Of a DNA stretch of 64,000 nt, positions 59,099-64,000 are shown one piece after another. The position numbers and the translations under genes were made by a program. Numbering within the stretch: the first letter of the stretch is position 1; the number at the start of each line of letters is the position of its first letter. Under the pieces are notes generated by a model, which saw only the letters and a list, made by a program, of their open reading frames with translations, had not been told where the DNA came from and did not search any database. This DNA comes from Dromiciops gliroides (taxonomy: Eukaryota > Chordata > Mammalia > Microbiotheria > Microbiotheriidae). The stretch lies in NCBI RefSeq assembly GCF_019393635.1, contig NC_057861.1:454457830-454521829 (forward strand), in the 5' to 3' direction.

Positions 59099-60434
59099 AA
59101 CAAAATTAAATACTTTATATTTTTGTTATATATTAGTAATAATTATACATATATATGTATATATGTATATCAAACAGAACTTTGATACAGAGATTTTTTT
59201 CACTTTGCTTCTTATCCTACATGTTTTAATTTTGTTTGTGCAGAAACTTTTCAGTTTCAAGTGATCAAAGTTATTTATTTTATCTTTTGTAATTGCCTCT
59301 ATTATTTAGTTAAGACTTTCTCTCCTGCCTGCATCTGTGAGAGGTATATGATCTGCTTCTCTTCTAATTTTCTTAGAATATGATCTGTAATATGAAGCTT
59401 TTATATTCATTGAAAACATTTTGTAGAATATGGTGTAAGGTGTTAGTCTAAGTGTAATTTCTGCCAGATTACTTTCCAGATTCCCAGCAGCTTTTATTAA
59501 ATGAGGAGTGTTTTTCCCCTAAGTAATTTATATTTTCTGTTTCATTAAAGACTATGTTATAGAGTTCCATTGTTTCTGATTCTCCCTTGTGTTTTCTGTT
59601 TCATTGATCTATTTCCCCATTTTTTAACCAATACCAGATGGTTTTGATGACTGCTGCGTTATAATGTAGTGTGAGTTCTGAGAATATTATTCCCTCTTTA
59701 TCACTATCTCTTTTCATAATTTTCTTTAATATTATAGGCATTCTATTTTTCCAAATAAAATTTGATATTTTTTTAAATCAAGTTTTTATGAAGTACCCCC
59801 CTGGTAATTTGATTTATTTAGCACTAAAAGTATAAATCAACTTTGGTAGTATTGTGATTTGTATTATATTGGTATGCCAAGTCATGAACACTGACTATTC
59901 CTGCAATTATTTAAATTGTTTCTTATTTCTTTAAGAAGGACTTTACAATTGATTCTATACAAGTTTTTAGTATTTGCCAGGTCAAACCAGAGATATCTTA
60001 TTCATTTTTGTAGTGGTTTAGAATAAGATTTTCCTTTCTATGATTGCTTCTTGGATATTATTATTATTATTATTAAAATATGGTTTATTTTTGAGGGTTT
60101 ATTTTGTAGCCTGCAACTTTGCTAAAGCTATTTTGTCTTTGTATCTTTGCTAATTCCCTAAGTTTTTCCAAGTATACAGTCACATCATCAGCAAATAATA
60201 ATTTTATCTCCTTTTCACCAAACTTTATACTTTTAATTTTTTCTCTTGTCTTATTCCTGCTGCTAACATTTGTCGAAATACTTCAAATAAAAGTGGAGAA
60301 TTGACATTCTTGATTTACTCTTTTTCTTGGGAAAGAGTTCGAGTGTATTCCCATTATATGCTTTCTTTTGGTTTTGGATAGATTCTTTTTATGATATTAA
60401 AATAAAAGGTACTTCTATGTCTATATATTATAAG

Positions 60435-60598
60435 GGGTTTTTTTGTTTGGTTTTTGGTTTTTTTGCTGGCGATGGGGGTTAAGTGACTTTGCCCAGGGTC
60501 ACACAGCTAGTAAGTGTCAAGTGTCTAAGGCCGGATTTGAACTCAGGTACTCCTGAATCCAGGGCCGGTGCTTTAACCACTGCACCATCTAGCTGCCC
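60435..60598 (-). mobile_element. tRNA-SINE with duplication
   Basis: CTATATATTATAAG (60421-60434) and CTATATAGTATAAG (60599-60612). Confidence 0.9.
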
Positions 60599-60987
60599 CT
60601 ATATAGTATAAGTTTTTAGCATAAACATATGTTGTACTTTGTCAAAGACTTTTTCTGCATCTGCTTAATTTTACAGTTTTATATGTTTTGGGTTTTAATA
60701 TGATTCATTATGTTTATTGTTTTCTTAATGTTGAATCATCTTTACATCCCTGTTATAAATCTGATGGTCATAATGAATGATTTCTTATAAATCACTTTAA
60801 ACTGTTTGATAGCATTTTATTTAAAAATTGGGGGTCAATATTCATTAAAGATACTGACCTCTCTCATAACTCTCATTTGTTTCTTCACTTTGTTCTTTGG
60901 TCCATTAATTATTTAGGATTTTCATTGTTAAGTCTCCAGTTGAGTCAATGCCTTTTTATTCTTGTCCCTGCATCAATGACTTTGTAT

Positions 60988-60998
60988 GAGAGAGAGAG

Positions 60999-61040
<42 letters not shown>
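60988..61040. repeat. GA then GT microsatellite
   Basis: Short GA run followed by about 18 GT units within L1 sequence. Confidence 0.9.
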
Positions 61041-61044
<4 letters not shown>

Positions 61045-61982
61045 GGCCTGTAAGGTATATACTTACTATTTCTGCCTTTTTATATTTGTTTCTAATATTG
61101 CTTACCTAGTCCATTATCACTTTTTCTAATGCAATGCTGATAAACACATATATTCTTTTGCAATCCTACATGAACTTTTAGCTATAGTTTCTCCAGCAAT
61201 TGGTTCAGTTTTATATATACCTTTTTCTTTATTTTTCTCTTAGATTTATCCAAAACTGAGAGAAGTACATTGAAATCTCTTGTCACTGTTGTGTTATTAT
61301 CTATGTCTTCTCAGAGTTCAGTTAATGTTTCCCTTTGAATTTGGGTGCTAATGCATTTGGAACATATATATTTATTACTGATATTGGATTGTAGTTTATG
61401 GTACCTTTCAGTATAATATATCGAGTTTTTGAATGTTTGCTTTTCCTTTGACATATAGCATGATTACAACTCTTGCTTTTTAAAACTTTGCTTGACATTC
61501 AACATTTCCCCCTATTCCTTGGATTTTATTTTGTATATTTCTATTTCTTAAACTTGTTTCCTATAAAAAAACACATTGTAAGAGTTTATTTTCTTATCTA
61601 ATCTGTCACTCTTTTTCATTTTATTGGATTATTTAATTTACTCACATTCAAAGTCATGAGTGTTAAGTTTATATTTTCTTCCATTTGTCTCTAATATTGT
61701 TTATTTTTCAATTAGATTTCCCCCTGTTCTGCTCTAAACACAGCACTATGTCCTTTCAGTTAGGTTAGCTTTTTTGTGTGTGGCTCTATTCTGATTGCCT
61801 CTTTTCTTGTTACCTCCCAACCCCACCTCCCATTTGTTACTCTTCTCCTTTTCTTTTGGAGTTGTGTTTATTATTTCTTTTTACCCTCCCCCACTTTTAT
61901 ATGGTTATTTAATTCTTCTTTTCTTTTATTCTTCTGTTAGTCAAATATATTCCTCCTCTTCCTACTCAACTAATCCTATTCA

Positions 61983-61994
61983 TTTTTTTTTTTT
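61983..61994 (-). other. Poly(A) remnant at the 3' end of the Ras retrocopy
   Basis: Twelve T on the plus strand are a 12-base poly(A) on the gene strand, directly after the 3' UTR. It marks the 3' end of the retroposed mRNA. No convincing flanking target-site duplication was found, so the insertion is not recent or its ends have drifted. Confidence 0.7.
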
Positions 61995-62010
61995 GCCCCT
62001 TTAAGATGTA

Positions 62011-62016
62011 TTTATT
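62011..62016 (-). promoter_or_regulatory. Polyadenylation signal AATAAA of the Ras retrocopy
   Basis: TTTATT on the plus strand reads AATAAA on the minus strand. It lies about 135 bases after the TAA stop and 16 bases before the poly(A) tract, the usual spacing in a processed mRNA copy. Confidence 0.75.
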
Positions 62017-62148
62017 AATCCCTGTCCCAGGCAGCTTTGGAATCTCTAAGGGAAACAGGAGACTGGCCTCAAGGCCCACCAAGAGGCTCCAGGAGAAGTC
62101 CAGGGAGGAGGGTGGTTCTGGGGGAGGCCGCCCAGGGGGTGCATCTGC

Positions 62149-62715
62149 TTACATGATCTTGCAGTGATGGAACCCAAAGTTCCAACTCCCCCAGGGGCGG
62201 CCCTTGAGCTCTTCTTTCCGTATCAGGCGAATCTCTGGAACCAGCTTATGGAAGGCATGCTTCACGCCCTGCCCGGTCTTGGCCGAGGCTTCCATGAAGG
62301 GAACATTGAAGCTCTTGCCTGCTTCCTGACCCAAGTCCGAGTCCACCAGCCAGTGCGCCTTGTCGATTTTGTTTGCCACCAGCACCATGGACACCCGGCT
62401 GGTGCCCCTGACTTTCTGCAGCTGGGTGCGGAAGAGGTTCACATCCACAAAGGTCTTCATGAAGTCCACGGCATAGACACAGAGGAAGCCGTCCCCCCAG
62501 CGCATGAAGTCTTCCCACTGCTCGTAGTACTCCTCAGCACCGCCAGTGTCCAAGACGTCCAGCTCACAGGGCAGCCCGTCCACCTCGACCACGCCGTGGT
62601 ACAAGTCTCTGGTAATGGGCTCATACTCGGCCACGTAGCTGTTCTGGAGGAACCGGATGGTCAGCGCACTCTTGCCCACGCGACAGCTGCCCATCACCAC
62701 CAACTTGTACGGCAT
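62149..62715 (-). CDS. Ras-family small GTPase, intact single-exon retrocopy
   Basis: This 188-codon open frame has Ras-family length (188-189). Seen: a P-loop GSCRVGKS (residues 9-16), a switch I region around 31-39, DTGGAE (56-61) in switch II, NKID (115-118) for guanine specificity, SAK (144-146), and a C-terminal CKIM that fits a CaaX prenylation box with Cys185. By eye, a little under half of the G-domain matches classical H/K/N-Ras from memory. The start has A at -3 (gccaagATG) and aligns one residue short of the Ras N-terminus. The frame has no introns, is GC-rich inside AT-rich L1 sequence, and is followed by AATAAA and a poly(A) tract, so it is a retrocopy. Residues equivalent to Ras G12, G13, T35, A59 and Q61 are Cys, Arg, Ile, Gly and Ala. 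If made, it would be a membrane-anchored GTPase with abnormal hydrolysis and effector binding. Expression and parent gene are unknown. The plus-strand frame over the same bases is a shadow. Confidence 0.8.
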   Translation of the reverse strand: MPYKLVVMGSCRVGKSALTIRFLQNSYVAEYEPITRDLYHGVVEVDGLPCELDVLDTGGAEEYYEQWEDFMRWGDGFLCVYAVDFMKTFVDVNLFRTQLQKVRGTSRVSMVLVANKIDKAHWLVDSDLGQEAGKSFNVPFMEASAKTGQGVKHAFHKLVPEIRLIRKEELKGRPWGSWNFGFHHCKIM

Positions 62716-62838
62716 CTTGGCTCTGCACGCAGCTGACCACCCTTTCTGAACTGTTAATGGGCTGGCAGGGAAGCCTGGCTTGGGGCCGTGGGTCCAACAG
62801 GCAGAAGAGGCACAGAGGTCAGCAAGGTAGGAGTAGAC
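62716..62838 (-). other. Probable retained 5' UTR of the Ras retrocopy
   Basis: The GC-rich sequence upstream of the ATG continues to about 62838 and then gives way to T-rich, L1-like DNA. This suggests that some 120 bases of parental leader were copied with the coding part. No TATA box is evident. Any transcription would depend on nearby sequence. The 5' boundary is inferred from composition only. Confidence 0.45.
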
Positions 62839-63347
62839 TCCATTTTTATTTTTTAAATGTATTTGTTATGCCCCTTTCCAGAGAAGACTTCTCTCACTCA
62901 CTCACATAATTATCCATCCTCTTTCTGACTCCAGACGTTATTTTCTGATTCATGTCATCTATAGTTATCTAGTCCCTCTATTCTCAGCATTCTTCTCGGA
63001 GTTGACATTTCTGAGGAATCTATTCTGGGGTCATATTTTAGCAGTTTCTGCCATTGCCTTGTAAAGCTTGCCCCATAAACTCCCCTTTCTCATGCCCTTT
63101 CTCACTTGAGAACAATGCCAATTCCTGAAAGTAAAAAAGAAGGCACTGACCAATGGAAAGATCACCTCCCTTATGTCTTTGATAATTCAGTTTTGCAATG
63201 ACATATTATCACCTTCCTTCTCTATTTGTCTTGAAATCTCCATGAGGCCATGTTCTTTCACTCCCCCAGGTGACTTCTCTCAGGAAGTTGAGCATCTCTC
63301 TTAACTTATAAGTGTTCATCAGTGACACCTCTAACATCGCCAAAACA
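62839..63347. other. No gene seen; probably L1-derived right of the Ras retrocopy
   Basis: T-rich, CT-rich sequence resembling L1 minus-strand DNA up to the SINE at 63362. Confidence 0.45.
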
Positions 63348-63361
63348 AGGCCTCCCCTTTT

Positions 63362-63498
63362 TTGTGGGGCAATGAGGGTTAAGTGACTTGCCCAGGGTCA
63401 CACAGCTAGTAAATGTCAAGTGTCTGAGACCAGATTTGAACTCAGGTCGTCCTGAATTCAGGTACAGTGCTTTATCCACTGAGTCACCTAGCTGCCCC
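63362..63498 (-). mobile_element. tRNA-SINE with perfect 14-bp duplication
   Basis: AGGCCTCCCCTTTT at 63348-63361 and 63499-63512. Open frames crossing it are not genes. Confidence 0.95.
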
Positions 63499-63512
63499 AG
63501 GCCTCCCCTTTT

Positions 63513-63984
63513 AACCCCACTTTTTAATTATTCTCTCCCTAATCTCACACAATCCTCTGTAGTTTGTTCTCTTTTAGAGAGCCACAAAGATCACTTTGCC
63601 CTCATTGCTGGTCCTCAATTTGACCCAAGCACATCACATACTCCCCTCCCTACTCTCCCTCCTCCATGTCCATGCATTCTACTATTAAGTCCCACAAAAA
63701 ACTTTGATTTGCTTGCAGGCATGTATAGAAAGTTTCTTTCCATAATGCCCTTTGCCCTCCTTGCCCACCATTACCTCCACTTGCCTTTAACTTTATCTCC
63801 TTGTATCCATTTAGAAATAAGTCTTTTACTTGTCTTTCTACTGTTATCCTGTTGTTGTTGTTGATATGCTTGGCTGTTATATTCATTCACTCCTCCTGAA
63901 TTTCTGTTGTCTGGGGTGTTTAATGAGCAGATAACATTCAGAGCTGGTTTTCTTCCTGGGGATGCTTTAAATGTCTCTTTATTG
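63513..63984. other. No gene seen; unassigned
   Basis: The 158-codon frame at 63388-63864 starts inside the SINE and continues as Pro/Leu/Ser-rich translation without a domain. Confidence 0.5.
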
Positions 63985-64000
63985 GGGGCAGCTAGGTGGC
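63985..64000 (+). mobile_element. tRNA-SINE head, cut by the window edge
   Basis: GGGGGCAGCTAGGTGGC, the start of a plus-strand copy. Confidence 0.75.

Larger units (their letters stand above)
59200..61980 (-). mobile_element. Degenerate L1 ORF2, left of the Ras retrocopy
   Basis: AT-rich minus-strand sequence parallels the ORF2 region at 6200-8900. Both contain the ACCAGTACCA/AATACCAGATGGTTTTGAT segment (6624, 59628). It carries a SINE at 60435-60598 and a GA/GT microsatellite at 60988-61040. No open RT frame remains. The Ras retrocopy is inserted at its right end. Confidence 0.6.

Noticed and set aside
62164..62736. 190-codon open frame antisense to the Ras ORF
   Set aside because: It is a shadow of the GC-rich Ras frame, with no domain of its own.
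61960..62860. Target-site duplication around the Ras retrocopy
   Set aside because: CCTATTCATTTTT on the left and ACTCCATTTTTA on the right are only weakly alike and could be chance in T-rich DNA.
4934..63498. tRNA genes at the many GGTGGTGCAGTGGA...GAGTTCAAATCC boxes
   Set aside because: The A and B boxes are those of a tRNA-derived SINE; the bodies continue with SINE sequence and have tails and target duplications.
63388..63864. 158-codon frame as a gene
   Set aside because: It begins inside a SINE and continues as low-complexity Pro/Leu/Ser translation with no motif.
1..64000. A new multi-gene biological system
   Set aside because: No cluster of host genes exists here; everything coding except the Ras retrocopy is mobile-element remnant.

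Overview
The window looks like intergenic, repeat-dominated DNA from a marsupial, most likely an Australian lineage. The evidence is about 29 copies of one tRNA-derived SINE with the pol III head GGGGCAGCTAGGTGG and core GCTGTGTGACCCTGGGCAAG, which resembles the WSINE1-type SINE of Australian marsupials. With it come marsupial-style L1, RTE/BovB-type LINEs, SINEs with an RTE-like 3' tail, L2/MIR, L3/CR1 and solo LTRs. No multi-exon host gene, CRISPR array, operon or bacterial feature is visible. Family names are by recall and by eye, not from a search.

The one well-supported intact protein-coding candidate is a single-exon, GC-rich Ras-family GTPase ORF of 188 codons on the minus strand (62149-62715). 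It has an AATAAA signal and a poly(A) stretch, so it is a retrocopy. It keeps most G motifs and a C-terminal CaaX box, but positions equivalent to Ras G12, G13, T35, A59 and Q61 are all replaced.

Layout. 1-4830: AT-rich, old L2/MIR/CR1 remnants and an L1 3' end. 4830-11000: a long minus-strand L1 carrying several SINEs, then a compact L1-derived unit that has ORF1 but lacks most of ORF2. 11000-14900: SINE insertions in unassigned DNA. 14930-18783: a minus-strand RTE/BovB fragment next to a plus-strand non-LTR element of another clade. 18795-30120: L2, L3/CR1, MIR and SINEs, with a repeat-poor island at about 23046-24900. 30125-40260: LTRs, a 1.2-kb L2, a near full-length 7SL RNA pseudogene (33443-33743) and two solo LTRs that split older SINEs. 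40539-41121: a roughly 580-bp TAGATA hexamer array. 41804-44298: a 2.5-kb half-LINE (HAL1-like) insertion with a perfect 14-bp target-site duplication. 44313-57270: MIR/L2/SINE, an LTR candidate, a GA array and a CR1 interrupted by another repeat. 57690-59098: an RTE split by a solo LTR. 59200-63300: L1 interrupted by the Ras retrocopy. 63348-64000: SINE copies.

There is no sign that these features work together as a system. The interest lies in the Ras retrocopy, the mobilised half-LINE, the 7SL copy, the dated nesting of elements, and a few repeat-poor islands that could hold conserved regulatory DNA.
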